Source: Acetomicrobium flavidum (GTDB lineage: Bacteria; Synergistota; Synergistia; Synergistales; Acetomicrobiaceae). From it: DNA of 64,000 nucleotides. This document shows positions 16,868 through 25,368 of the stretch, piece after piece; positions within the stretch are counted from its first letter, which is position 1, and each line of letters opens with the position of its first letter. The DNA lies in assembly GCF_900129645.1 (NCBI RefSeq), contig NZ_FSQZ01000001.1:1-64000 (forward strand), given 5' to 3'. The notes beneath the pieces are model-generated. The model saw only the letters and a program-made list of their open reading frames with translations. It did no database searches and was not told the DNA's origin. The position numbers and the translations under genes were made by a program.

Positions 16868-17650
16868 ATGAAAGACAAAGAAATCTGCGTATCGCAGATA
16901 CTTCATTTTACCATGAACGATGGAGAGGGCATCCGCTCCACGGTTTTCCTGAGCGGATGTCCTTTGCGGTGCCTTTGGTGTTGCAATCCCGAGACATGGA
17001 CACCAGTTCCCAAGGAAAGCATGCTGCCTTCAGGGAAGCGCGAGATGATGGGTCGTTTTATGACGGTGGAAGAAATTGCTCGAGAACTTAAGCGCTATTT
17101 TATTTTCTATAGAGCTTCAGGCGGGGGCGTTACGTGGTCTGGGGGTGAACCGTTCTTTTTCCCCGAGTCGTTGCGCCTCTTAGTAAACGCCCTTTCACGC
17201 TTCGGCATTTCCCAGGCGGTAGAGACTTCCTGCTTTTTCAATTTGGAAGAGGTGGCAGATATAGTGGCAAAGCTGGACTTTATATTTGCTGACATTAAGC
17301 ATATGGACTGCCTTGAACATAAGCGGCTTACGGGAGTGGAAAACAGCGTTATTCTCGACAATATCAGGCGCATTGGCGCTACGGGGATTGAGACGGTCAT
17401 CCGCGTTCCCCTTATCAAAGACGTCAACGATAGCGAGGAAAATATAAGGCGCACTGCACGGTTTGTTTACCAACACATGACATGGAAGAAAATGGAGATG
17501 CTGCCGTACCATAATCTCGGGACGTTTAAGTATAGCTTGCTTGGGCTTGAGGAGTTTCGACATGATTTCAAGGCACCCTCTAAAGAGCATATACGCAGAC
17601 TCGAAGAGATCATTGCCGAAGAAGGAGTGGAGGTTGTCCGCTTTAAATAA
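16868..17650 (+). CDS. Glycyl radical enzyme activating enzyme (radical SAM)
   Basis: 260 residues. C31-x3-C35-x2-C38 (CPLRCLWCC) binds the [4Fe-4S] cluster, preceded by NDGEGIRSTVFLSG and followed by VTWSGGEPFFFPE and DIKHMD, the standard activase blocks. It abstracts hydrogen from the glycine of the adjacent GRE. It lacks the ferredoxin-like insert with extra Fe-S clusters found in activases of most non-PFL GREs, making it a minimal PflA-like form. No clear ribosome site precedes ATG 16868, only eight bases from the previous stop, so translation is probably coupled. Confidence 0.9.
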   Translation: MKDKEICVSQILHFTMNDGEGIRSTVFLSGCPLRCLWCCNPETWTPVPKESMLPSGKREMMGRFMTVEEIARELKRYFIFYRASGGGVTWSGGEPFFFPESLRLLVNALSRFGISQAVETSCFFNLEEVADIVAKLDFIFADIKHMDCLEHKRLTGVENSVILDNIRRIGATGIETVIRVPLIKDVNDSEENIRRTARFVYQHMTWKKMEMLPYHNLGTFKYSLLGLEEFRHDFKAPSKEHIRRLEEIIAEEGVEVVRFK

Positions 17651-17862
17651 AATACGAAGACTGCCGAAAAAACAAATATACATAAAGAACACTTGATGTA
17701 GCTCATTTTTGTTCAGCCCCTATTTAAACTATAGTTTATTTACGGGAGATTCAGAGATTTTTTAAGCAGCCTCATATTTATTCTAAAAACCAAAGATAGG
17801 TTAAAGCTCGACAGTCGCTGTTTGAACGTTATCGGAGAATATAGATCGCTTTCTCTGTCGTT

Positions 17863-17890
17863 TTGTCATCAATCCTGTTATTGCTATAAT
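17863..17890 (+). promoter_or_regulatory. Promoter of the EamA transporter gene
   Basis: TTGTCA (17863-17868), a 16-base spacer and TATAAT (17885-17890), about 58 bases before the start codon. The rest of the 17651-17947 gap is AT-rich and shows no other structure that I can defend. Confidence 0.6.
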
Positions 17891-17947
17891 AATCTAGATT
17901 ATCCATCAGGTGAGTCTCAATAATTTAATAAATGAGGTTTACTGTCC

Positions 17948-18841
17948 ATGAAAGACGTGGCAGGACACTATAAAGGCTACAAAGGTGCCGCCTTCGTCTT
18001 GTTATCCGCCTTCTTGTTCGGGCTTATCCCTATCCTTGCCCTCTTTGTCTATAAAAGTCGCGTCAGCGTTATGTCCCTTCACTTTGTGCGATTCACGATC
18101 GCATCTGTTGCGCTTTGCTTCTTGCTTTATATGCAAAGAGGAAAAGCAGCTCTGCAGGTGGGCAAAAGAAATTTACTTAAGTTATTTGTTCTTGGCGGCA
18201 TCATGTTTACCCTAACGAGCTTTGGCTACTTCTCAAGCATTAAATATATACCGGCCTCGGTGGCAGCCCTCATCTTTTATTCGTATCCCGCTTTGGTGTC
18301 CGTCGGATCGTCCTTTGTCAACAAGGAACGTCTTTCGAGGCCTATTATCCTATCAATAATAATTTCCTTCCTTGGTCTTGTTTTTCTTTCCGGAAAGACT
18401 GCCATTTCCGTCAGCATGAAGGGCGTCTTGCTCGCCGGCTTGGCAGCTTTATCATATACATCTTATATCCTTTACGGAAATTTCATAATCAGGGATATCC
18501 CGTACCAGGTGACTGTGGCTTATGTCTGCCTGTTTTCTGCAGTGTCGTTCCTCATCCTCGGAATAGGTACACATAACTTGACCCTTCCGGGTGCTTGCTC
18601 TGCATGGATGTTGCTCTGCGTGATAGCCTTCGTCTCCCTTTTTGGCTTTCTATCCTTTTTCCTCGGGGTCATGCTGACCTCCCCGTCGATAGCTGCCATC
18701 TTAAGCATGGCAGAACCTCTCGTGACCGTCATCCTCTCGCTTTTAATATTCAAAGAAAGCTTAAGTGTGGCCCAATGTTTCGGAGGGCTTCTCGTGCTTA
18801 TCGGGTCATTTCTGGCCCTAAAAGCCTCGGCCTCGCGGTAA
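17948..18841 (+). CDS. EamA/DMT-family membrane transporter
   Basis: 297 residues with about ten hydrophobic segments in two homologous halves, the drug/metabolite transporter layout. Typical features are the conserved SIKYIPASVAALIFYSYPALVS end of the first half and LTSPSIAAILSMAEPLVTVILSLLIFKE in the second. EamA proteins usually export amino acids or metabolites. It has its own promoter, but its position after the GRE genes makes export of a product of that pathway possible. The substrate is unknown. Confidence 0.88.
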   Translation: MKDVAGHYKGYKGAAFVLLSAFLFGLIPILALFVYKSRVSVMSLHFVRFTIASVALCFLLYMQRGKAALQVGKRNLLKLFVLGGIMFTLTSFGYFSSIKYIPASVAALIFYSYPALVSVGSSFVNKERLSRPIILSIIISFLGLVFLSGKTAISVSMKGVLLAGLAALSYTSYILYGNFIIRDIPYQVTVAYVCLFSAVSFLILGIGTHNLTLPGACSAWMLLCVIAFVSLFGFLSFFLGVMLTSPSIAAILSMAEPLVTVILSLLIFKESLSVAQCFGGLLVLIGSFLALKASASR

Positions 18842-19042
18842 ATTATCATCGTCAAAAGCTTGAAAGCTATACGAATGCTAAAATCTGGGTCTTATATAGA
18901 TTCCGAAAAATCCTTTATTTCAAGACACCCCCCAGAAGATCGATAGTTACATCCTTGTTGCCAAATATAAACAGTGTCGTAACATGCGCATCTTATACTT
19001 ATTTCGGCAACACAAATTCGGTTTCAGGGGAGGTTAGGTTCG

Positions 19043-20125
19043 GTGAGAAAAGCAGTTACGGCAAGAAGGATTTTACTAAGCATGATCGTTTGTATGATAT
19101 TGGCCATTCTAGTCATGCCTGCCAGAGCAAATGCCCAGCAGCTTAGCCTGAAGGAAATAGAGGAGCGCGCAAGGAAGGAAGGCATGATCGTAAGCGTTGG
19201 CATGCCCGATGCATGGGCTAACTGGAAGGATACGTGGCGCGATCTGGAGGTTAAATACGGCCTGAAGCATATCGACACCGACATGTCGAGCGCCGAGGAA
19301 ATAGCCAAGTTCGATGCGGAAAAGAATAACCCTACAGCTGACATAGGAGACGTGGGCATGGCCTTTGGGCCGGTTGCAGTCGAGCGGAAAGTTACGCAAC
19401 CTTACAAGACATCTTACTGGAAGGAAATACCAGATTGGGCCAAGGACAAAGATGGACACTGGATCGTGGGATATCTCGGTACTATGGCCGTCATCACGGA
19501 CAAGTCCCAGGTTAAAAATCCCCCCAGGTCTTTCGAGGACATTAAAAGGGGAGATTACAAAGTCGCCATCGGAGATGTAACCAAGGCTGCCCAGGCTCAG
19601 ATGGCGGTGCTTGCCACTGCGATTGCCCTTGGCGGAGATGAGAGCAATATTAAACCTGCAATAGACTTTTTTGCGTCGCTTGCCAAAGAGGGAAGGTTAT
19701 TGCTTACCGACGTATTGCCGGCCAATTTCGAAAAGGGAGAGATACCCGTGGGATTTCTGTGGGACTTCAACGCCTTGGGTTATAGGGACCAAATAGACCC
19801 CAATCGGTTTGAGGTCAACATCCCCAAAGAAGGAAGCGTAGCGAGCGGTTACGCCACTATAATCAACAAATACGCCCCCCATCCTTTCGCAGCCATGCTC
19901 ACCAGGGAATACATCTTAAGCGATGCCGGGCAGATCAACCTTGCAAAGGGCTACGCACGTCCGATAAGAAGCAGTGTAAAGCTTCCCGAGGAAGTGGCAA
20001 AAAAGATGATTCCCATGGAACAGTACGCAAAAGCGAGGCCTATTAAAGACTTCAAGGCATGGGAAAAGACGGCGAAGATGCTGCCTCAAATCTGGCAGGA
20101 ACAAGTGTTGGTGTATCTTAGATAG
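19043..20125 (+). CDS. ABC transporter substrate-binding protein (family 1 type)
   Basis: 360 residues starting at GTG with GGGGAGG upstream. The N-terminus is a signal peptide (ILLSMIVCMILAILVMPARANA) without a lipobox cysteine. The mature part has the periplasmic binding fold: GMPDAWANWKDTWRDLEVKYG, DIGDVGMAFGPVAV, FLWDFNALG and a C-terminal TREYILSDAGQINLAKGYARPIR. These resemble binding proteins of the iron/thiamine/2-aminoethylphosphonate group. It starts an operon with a phosphodiesterase-like enzyme, two permeases and an ATPase. The ligand may be a phosphorus-containing compound, but this is inferred only from the enzyme next door. Confidence 0.85.
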   Translation: MRKAVTARRILLSMIVCMILAILVMPARANAQQLSLKEIEERARKEGMIVSVGMPDAWANWKDTWRDLEVKYGLKHIDTDMSSAEEIAKFDAEKNNPTADIGDVGMAFGPVAVERKVTQPYKTSYWKEIPDWAKDKDGHWIVGYLGTMAVITDKSQVKNPPRSFEDIKRGDYKVAIGDVTKAAQAQMAVLATAIALGGDESNIKPAIDFFASLAKEGRLLLTDVLPANFEKGEIPVGFLWDFNALGYRDQIDPNRFEVNIPKEGSVASGYATIINKYAPHPFAAMLTREYILSDAGQINLAKGYARPIRSSVKLPEEVAKKMIPMEQYAKARPIKDFKAWEKTAKMLPQIWQEQVLVYLR

Positions 20126-20130
20126 CAGCC

Positions 20131-20946
20131 ATGAATAAGGTAATTCTCGTAATAATAGACGGACTCAGGTGCGATGTGGCCTTTAAGGAAATGCGCTATA
20201 TGGTCCGTTTGAGCAGGGAAGGCTTGGCAGCCAGATTTACCCTAAAGGCTGAAATGCCAAGCCTTTCCAAACCCTTATACGAGACGCTGCTTACGGGGAT
20301 TCCTCCTTATATAAGCGGCGTGACCTCTAACGAATTTAAAGGAAGGTCGACTCAAAAAAGCATATTTCATCTGACTAAAGAAAAAGGGCTCATCAACGCG
20401 GCAGCGGCTTATTACTGGATCAGCGAGCTTTACAACTGCTATCCCTTCGATCCGCCGCTTCACCGCGAACAGGAGAAGGAAGATATGCCAATTCAATTCG
20501 GGAGGTTCTACTTTGAGGACGACTATCCCGATTCCCACCTCTTTGTCGATGGTGAAATACTTCGAAGAAAGTATAAGCCCGACTTTTTGCTGATACATCC
20601 CATGGGGGTCGATTACTTCGGGCATCTCTACGGAGGTTCATCAAGAGAGTATGCCAAAAAGACGTCGGAAACGGATGGGCTTTTAAGCAAGTACATTCCC
20701 TTATGGCTGGACGACGGCTATCAGGTGATCGTGACGGCCGATCACGGGATGGATGACTTCGGGAACCACGGAGGAGAAAGCAGCGAGGAGCGGGACGTGC
20801 CTCTTTTTCTCGTTGGCGACCGATTTACGTCGGTATGCTACGAACCTCCTTCGCAGCTTGGGATAGCGCCCTTGATCTGCAGGCTGCTTAAGATAAATCC
20901 GAGTAAGGCGATGAACTCTATCACTTCGCCGGCAACCATGGGGTGA
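20131..20946 (+). CDS. Alkaline phosphatase superfamily phosphodiesterase/nucleotide pyrophosphatase-like protein
   Basis: 271 residues with no signal peptide. Metal ligands are visible: D in VIIDGLRCD, a Ser/Thr nucleophile region in MPSLSKPLYETLLTG, HPMGVDYFGH, the TADHGMDD pair and FGNHGG. This is the type-I phosphodiesterase/nucleotide pyrophosphatase layout, also used by phosphonoacetate hydrolases. It lies five bases after the binding-protein gene and overlaps the next permease, so it should act on the imported solute inside the cell, hydrolysing a phosphodiester or phosphonate. The substrate is not proven. Confidence 0.82.
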   Translation: MNKVILVIIDGLRCDVAFKEMRYMVRLSREGLAARFTLKAEMPSLSKPLYETLLTGIPPYISGVTSNEFKGRSTQKSIFHLTKEKGLINAAAAYYWISELYNCYPFDPPLHREQEKEDMPIQFGRFYFEDDYPDSHLFVDGEILRRKYKPDFLLIHPMGVDYFGHLYGGSSREYAKKTSETDGLLSKYIPLWLDDGYQVIVTADHGMDDFGNHGGESSEERDVPLFLVGDRFTSVCYEPPSQLGIAPLICRLLKINPSKAMNSITSPATMG

Positions 20947-21815
20947 TTGTCGTGAGGGCGACGTGGGCGCAGATCAGTAAAAACCTCTGGCTTGCAGGCG
21001 CGCTTCTTCCATTGGCAGCAATGATCTTCGGATTCGAGCTGCTGCCAATTATGGGGATGCTCATTGACAGCTTTAGGGCAGACGACGGTAATGTTTGGAC
21101 TTTGGGACAATATATCACCGCCTTAAAAAATCCATACTATCTGGTCGCCATCAAAAACAGCCTGCTCATATCGCTTCTTTCAAGTTTCATTGCAATAGTC
21201 GCAGCAGCCTTCGTCGCTTATTTCATAACGCGCCTTAAGCCGAAATCCCAGGAGGCGGTATTGACTTACGTAAATCTCACGGCAAATTTCGCAGGCGTCC
21301 CACTTGCCTTTGCCTACATAATCATGCTCGGCAACAGCGGTCTTTTTACGATCCTATTCCAAAGGTGGGGGTTGGATATATTTTCGGAATTCGACCTCTA
21401 CAGCTGGAGCGGCTTGGTCCTAGTTTACGTTTATTTTCAGCTGCCCTTAGCCATACTTCTGCTTTATCCGATCTACTTCGAGATAAAAGAGCAATGGCGG
21501 GAGGCCGCACATCTGCTTGGGGCTTCAGATATGCAGTTCTGGCTTCAGGTTGGCCTTCCCGTCATTATGCCGGGGCTTGTCGGGACCTTTAGCATCCTCT
21601 TTGCCAACGCCATGGGAGCCTATGCCACGGCCTACGCCTTGGTCGGAGGCAATTACAACCTCCTTTCCGTCAGGATTGGCGCGCTGATATCGGGAGATGT
21701 ATACGCACGCCCTCATCTTGCAAGCGCGCTGGCCATGCTTCTCGCCTTGAGCCTCATCGCAGCCATGCTTACAAACGAATACATGATGAGGCGGGTCAGG
21801 AGGGATTTAAAATGA
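20943..21815 (+). CDS. ABC transporter permease (first)
   Basis: 290 residues, six to seven membrane segments, with the EAA-type loop REAAHLLGASDMQFWLQVGLPVIMPGLVG that contacts the ATPase. The start is GTG 20943, overlapping the phosphodiesterase stop; GTG 20952 is an alternative. It overlaps the second permease by 4 bases. It forms the membrane channel with its partner. Confidence 0.88.
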   Translation: MIVVRATWAQISKNLWLAGALLPLAAMIFGFELLPIMGMLIDSFRADDGNVWTLGQYITALKNPYYLVAIKNSLLISLLSSFIAIVAAAFVAYFITRLKPKSQEAVLTYVNLTANFAGVPLAFAYIIMLGNSGLFTILFQRWGLDIFSEFDLYSWSGLVLVYVYFQLPLAILLLYPIYFEIKEQWREAAHLLGASDMQFWLQVGLPVIMPGLVGTFSILFANAMGAYATAYALVGGNYNLLSVRIGALISGDVYARPHLASALAMLLALSLIAAMLTNEYMMRRVRRDLK

Positions 21816-22648
21816 AGGAAAAGAAAGCACTTCATCGCTTCGCCATAGCTTTGATGTTTCTATATTTGTTCATGCCTTTGATAGCAACCTTCCTATATTC
21901 GATTGCCACCGACTGGTACGATACCGTCCTGCCCAAGGGGTTGACTTTCTCTTGGTATGTGAAACTCTTCCAGGATGTACGTTTCGTAGCGGCTTTGGGG
22001 CGAACGCTCTTTGCCTGCTCCGTCGCGGTAGGTTTAAACATTGCCGTGATGGTCGTATCTCTTTTCATCGTCTCTCTTTATCTTCCAAAGTTAGAGCGAT
22101 TCCTTCAGGCTTTCGTCATGCTTCCCTACGCCATACCTGGAGTAATTGGTGCCGTAGGGCTGATCAAGGTCTATTCCTCCGGACCTTTGGCAATTTCCGG
22201 GACAGTCTGGTTATTGATAGGAGCCTACTTCGTCGTCATACTTCCCTATACATATCAGGGGACGAGAAACAGCATGAGGACGGTAGACCTTCCTCAACTC
22301 GTCAGCGCAGCCGAGCTTTTGGGGGCTTCCAAGCCTAAAGCCTTCTTTAAGGTTGTACTGCCAAATATACTTCCAGGGGTCATGGTATCCGCCCTCCTTT
22401 CTTTCTCCGTGCTTTTCGGCGAGTTCGTTTTGACAAACCTCTTGGTAGGCGGATACTACGAAACCGTCCAGATATACCTGATGAGGCGAATGAGGGAAAG
22501 CGGCCATCTGTCCAGTGCCGTCGTGATAAGCTACTACCTTTTCGTCTTCTGCCTTTCATGGATTGCGTTAAAGTTGGGCCAAAACTTCAAAAACGGCAAT
22601 TTTGATAACTTAAGGGGGAAGAAATATGAGTTACCTCATTATAGATAA
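21812..22648 (+). CDS. ABC transporter permease (second)
   Basis: 278 residues, about six membrane segments. The coupling loop reads SAAELLGASKPKAFFKVVLPNILPGVM. ATGA overlap with the first permease gene and a 23-base overlap with the ATPase gene indicate tight translational coupling. It pairs with the preceding permease as a heterodimeric channel. Confidence 0.88.
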   Translation: MKEKKALHRFAIALMFLYLFMPLIATFLYSIATDWYDTVLPKGLTFSWYVKLFQDVRFVAALGRTLFACSVAVGLNIAVMVVSLFIVSLYLPKLERFLQAFVMLPYAIPGVIGAVGLIKVYSSGPLAISGTVWLLIGAYFVVILPYTYQGTRNSMRTVDLPQLVSAAELLGASKPKAFFKVVLPNILPGVMVSALLSFSVLFGEFVLTNLLVGGYYETVQIYLMRRMRESGHLSSAVVISYYLFVFCLSWIALKLGQNFKNGNFDNLRGKKYELPHYR

Positions 22649-23654
22649 AGTTACAAAGAAATTCGACGGAATGGTAGTCTTGGACGAGATAAGCCTAGCC
22701 GTCGAAAGGGGAGAGCTGGTAACACTGCTGGGGCCTTCGGGCTGCGGCAAGAGCACGTTGCTTCGCTGCATCGCAGGGTTAAATGAGGTCGATGGCGGTC
22801 GCATACTTTTAAACGACAGGGATATCACCTACCTTGCACCGAGAAAGAGAGGAGTGGGAATGGTATTTCAGTCCTACGCCCTTTTTCCGAACATGACCGT
22901 CTATGAAAATATAGCATTTGGGCTAAAAATGCAGGGCCTTAAAGGCGACCGTATTGCAGCAAGAGTTAGGGAGATGATCGACCTCGTGGGGTTGGCCGGC
23001 AAAGAGGGATCTTATCCAAGAGAGCTTTCCGGCGGCCAGCAACAGAGGGTAGCCCTCGCTAGGTCAATGATCGTGGAGCCCGACGTGCTGCTTCTTGACG
23101 AGCCCTTCAACGCACTGGATGCCAAGATAAGAAAGACGCTCCAGATGGAGCTTAAAAATATACAGAAAAAATCCGGCATGACCATGATCTTTGTCACCCA
23201 TGACCAGGAAGAGGCTTTGACGATTTCAGACAGGATATTCGTGATAAACGAAGGTAGGGTGGCGCAATCCGGCAAGCCTTTGGAGATATACAGCCAACCA
23301 GCAAACGAGTTCGTGGCGAGGTTCATAGGAAACTTCAACGTCCTTAAAGGGGAGGAATTTGAACAACTCGTAGGAGAACCCCTTTTCACCGGCAAGAGCT
23401 TAGCTATAAGGCCGGAGGTGATCAAGCTTTCCTTGAATGGCGAAAACGGAAAAGGCCATAATGGCTCCTGGAGAATTAAAGGCAAGGTCGTCGGCGTCTT
23501 TCTCAAAGGAAATATACTGCGCTATCGGGTTAGATCGAAAGATTCCATCCTAGACGTAGACGTCTTAAATAACAGCATGGACTGTAGTATAAATTACGAT
23601 ACATGGGTAGATCTTGTTATTCCAAAGGACGAAGTTAAGGTTCTTAACCTATAA
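22626..23654 (+). CDS. ABC transporter ATP-binding protein
   Basis: 342 residues. Walker A GPSGCGKST, signature LSGGQQQR, Walker B VLLLDEPFNALD, and switch His in FVTHDQEEAL, with a C-terminal TOBE-like regulatory domain (from about residue 235). This is the PotA/PhnT/FbpC type of importer ATPase. AGGGGGAAG precedes ATG 22626 inside the upstream gene. It is the last gene of the importer operon; the convergent IrrE-like gene begins six bases later on the other strand. Confidence 0.92.
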   Translation: MSYLIIDKVTKKFDGMVVLDEISLAVERGELVTLLGPSGCGKSTLLRCIAGLNEVDGGRILLNDRDITYLAPRKRGVGMVFQSYALFPNMTVYENIAFGLKMQGLKGDRIAARVREMIDLVGLAGKEGSYPRELSGGQQQRVALARSMIVEPDVLLLDEPFNALDAKIRKTLQMELKNIQKKSGMTMIFVTHDQEEALTISDRIFVINEGRVAQSGKPLEIYSQPANEFVARFIGNFNVLKGEEFEQLVGEPLFTGKSLAIRPEVIKLSLNGENGKGHNGSWRIKGKVVGVFLKGNILRYRVRSKDSILDVDVLNNSMDCSINYDTWVDLVIPKDEVKVLNL

Positions 23655-23659
23655 AATAT

Positions 23660-24103
23660 TTATTTAGGCCAGGGATCTCTGAGGCGCCTTTTTGCCCACT
23701 GGTCGGCTCTTGCTTCGCGTTCCAGAATGAGCTTTTGCCAATCTTCCTTGGTACGTATGTCCTTAGGGATACTTTCTCTGTCATGTCCCAGCTTTAAATG
23801 AGCTATCTCATGAAGAAGCAGGAACCTGAAAAGCTCAGCCGGCGCGATGTCGCGGTTTCCCCAACGTCTGTAGTAATCTTCGGGATCGAAACTTTGAAGC
23901 ATCTCCACCCAAGCTTCGCCGTCTGAAGTTATGGTGACCCGCGCGAACATATCGGCGCCAAGGTATTCCCTAAAGATGAGCTTTACCCCCCAGCTATGAG
24001 CAAGTTTTTCAAGCCAGGCCCTTTCACTCGAATCCAGCCTTAGCATGCTTTTCTCTCGCCTGCCGTATCGCTCAAAGACATTTACGATCGCTCCCGTCGG
24101 CAC
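23660..24103 (-). CDS. ImmA/IrrE-like zinc metalloprotease-family protein
   Basis: 147 residues from GTG 24103, or about 128 if ATG 24046 is used; neither has a strong ribosome site. It contains the zincin motif HEIAHLKLGH and, 20-odd residues on, REARADQWAKRR, where the glutamate is the third metal ligand. This is the compact ImmA/IrrE protease layout, which often cleaves an XRE repressor. No partner repressor is adjacent. It is read convergently with the ABC importer operon. The target is unknown. Confidence 0.72.
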   Translation of the reverse strand: MPTGAIVNVFERYGRREKSMLRLDSSERAWLEKLAHSWGVKLIFREYLGADMFARVTITSDGEAWVEMLQSFDPEDYYRRWGNRDIAPAELFRFLLLHEIAHLKLGHDRESIPKDIRTKEDWQKLILEREARADQWAKRRLRDPWPK

Positions 24104-24361
24104 AGGTTTTGTTCATTAATTATATTACCACCACTCTGTCGGTCACAAGGTGTCGCTATAATATATTATTAGCATAAAAGGCTGGTCAGCTGTAATTACG
24201 TCGACGAGATAATATTGTGGGTACCCGGTTACAGCTAGCTGAGAAGATACGCATTTGTCACATATTTACAACATGTATAACAAATTTCGCAATTTGTAAT
24301 GATGTATAATACACTACGAATCGCAAATGTTCATACATGTGCTATAGGAGGATATGTCAAC

Positions 24362-25192
24362 TTGAAAACCTTTTATCGTTCGGTATTTATTTCCGATACG
24401 CACCTGGGAAGCAGGTGGTGTCAGGCGCAAAAATTGGTTTCCTTTCTTAAAAATGTTAGGTGCGAGCGCCTTTACCTAGTTGGCGACCTTCTTGAAAGCA
24501 AAAAAGCAATGAAGACGTCTTCCTGGTCAAGCTCTCAAATCGAGGTTTTCAATCAAATACACTTGAAATCGCTTGAGGGACGTGTAGTTTACGTCCCAGG
24601 TAATCACGATTACTGCATGAGGGATTTCATAGGGCGTCAATTTGGCAACCTGGAAGTTCAGCCTCATGCAGTTCATAGGACCGCGGATGGTAAGCGCATG
24701 CTGGTCCTTCATGGCGACCAATTCGATAAAGCCGTGAGCTTAAGCCCCTGGGTTACCAGGCTGGGAGATTTGGCTTACAACGGAGCGCTTTGGCTTAATT
24801 TATGGGTAAATAAATTGCGCCATTGGCTTGGGATGAGCTATTGGCCAATCTCGCAGTTTTTGAAACACGAGGTAAAGACCTTCATACAGATGCTTTCGGC
24901 ATTCGAAAAGCTGTTACAGAGGGAAGCTAAAAGGCACCGCTGTGACGGCGTAATTTGCGGTCATATCCATAGACCGGCCATCAACCATATGGGTGATGTG
25001 CTCTACGTAAATTGTGGCGACTGGGTAGAGAGCTGCTCTGCAGTAGTCGAACATGAAGACGGCAGCTTCGAGATCTTATATCGACGCGACGTCAAAAAGC
25101 CCTCATTTGAAGCAAAAGCTCCATTTAAGGTGACATATCCTGCCTTCAGCGAGCCTATCCCGCTGGGCCTCGTGTCCATGCTCGCAGAATAA
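24362..25192 (+). CDS. Calcineurin-like metallophosphoesterase, LpxH-like
   Basis: About 276 residues. Metal-binding motifs in order are FISDTHLGS, LVGDLLES, VPGNHDY, VLHGDQFD and GHIHRP, the order found in UDP-2,3-diacylglucosamine pyrophosphatases (LpxH/LpxI-like group) of lipid A synthesis. GGAGG (24347-24351) with 10-base spacing and the family N-terminus favour TTG 24362 over the ATG at 24299. A membrane-associated region (WLNLWVNKLRHWLGM) lies in the middle. The exact substrate within this family is not certain. The upstream 24104-24361 gap is AT-rich, with several -10-like boxes. Confidence 0.82.
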   Translation: MKTFYRSVFISDTHLGSRWCQAQKLVSFLKNVRCERLYLVGDLLESKKAMKTSSWSSSQIEVFNQIHLKSLEGRVVYVPGNHDYCMRDFIGRQFGNLEVQPHAVHRTADGKRMLVLHGDQFDKAVSLSPWVTRLGDLAYNGALWLNLWVNKLRHWLGMSYWPISQFLKHEVKTFIQMLSAFEKLLQREAKRHRCDGVICGHIHRPAINHMGDVLYVNCGDWVESCSAVVEHEDGSFEILYRRDVKKPSFEAKAPFKVTYPAFSEPIPLGLVSMLAE

Positions 25193-25213
25193 GCGCATGC
25201 CAGGACGTCTTGA

Positions 25214-25242
25214 TTGACATCTAATGGCCCCCTCTTTATAAT
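25214..25242 (+). promoter_or_regulatory. Consensus promoter of carB
   Basis: TTGACA (25214-25219), exactly 17 bases, TATAAT (25237-25242): a full sigma-70 consensus. Transcription should begin near 25249, leaving a leader of about 120 bases before carB. Confidence 0.8.
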
Positions 25243-25313
25243 TGACTGCAAAATAAACCTAGGGTTAATTTTATTCTTTGCTGAAACCTTTGTTAATGAT
25301 CTCTTAGGAGGAT

Positions 25314-25367
25314 ATGTGCGCTATGCGAAGGAAGGGTTGCGGCAGAGATAGGGAGGGAGAAGTGTAA
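25314..25367 (+). CDS. Possible 17-residue arginine-rich leader peptide of carB
   Basis: ATG 25314 with TAGGAGGAT directly upstream (25305-25312) opens a frame reading MCAMRRKGCGRDREGEV and stopping at 25365-25367, one base before the carB GTG. Four of 17 codons are arginine. The carB ribosome site (AGGGAGGGAG, 25350-25358) lies inside it. It could couple carB translation to arginine supply or simply be a relic. It is too short for statistical support. Confidence 0.4.
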   Translation: MCAMRRKGCGRDREGEV

Positions 25368-25368
25368 G

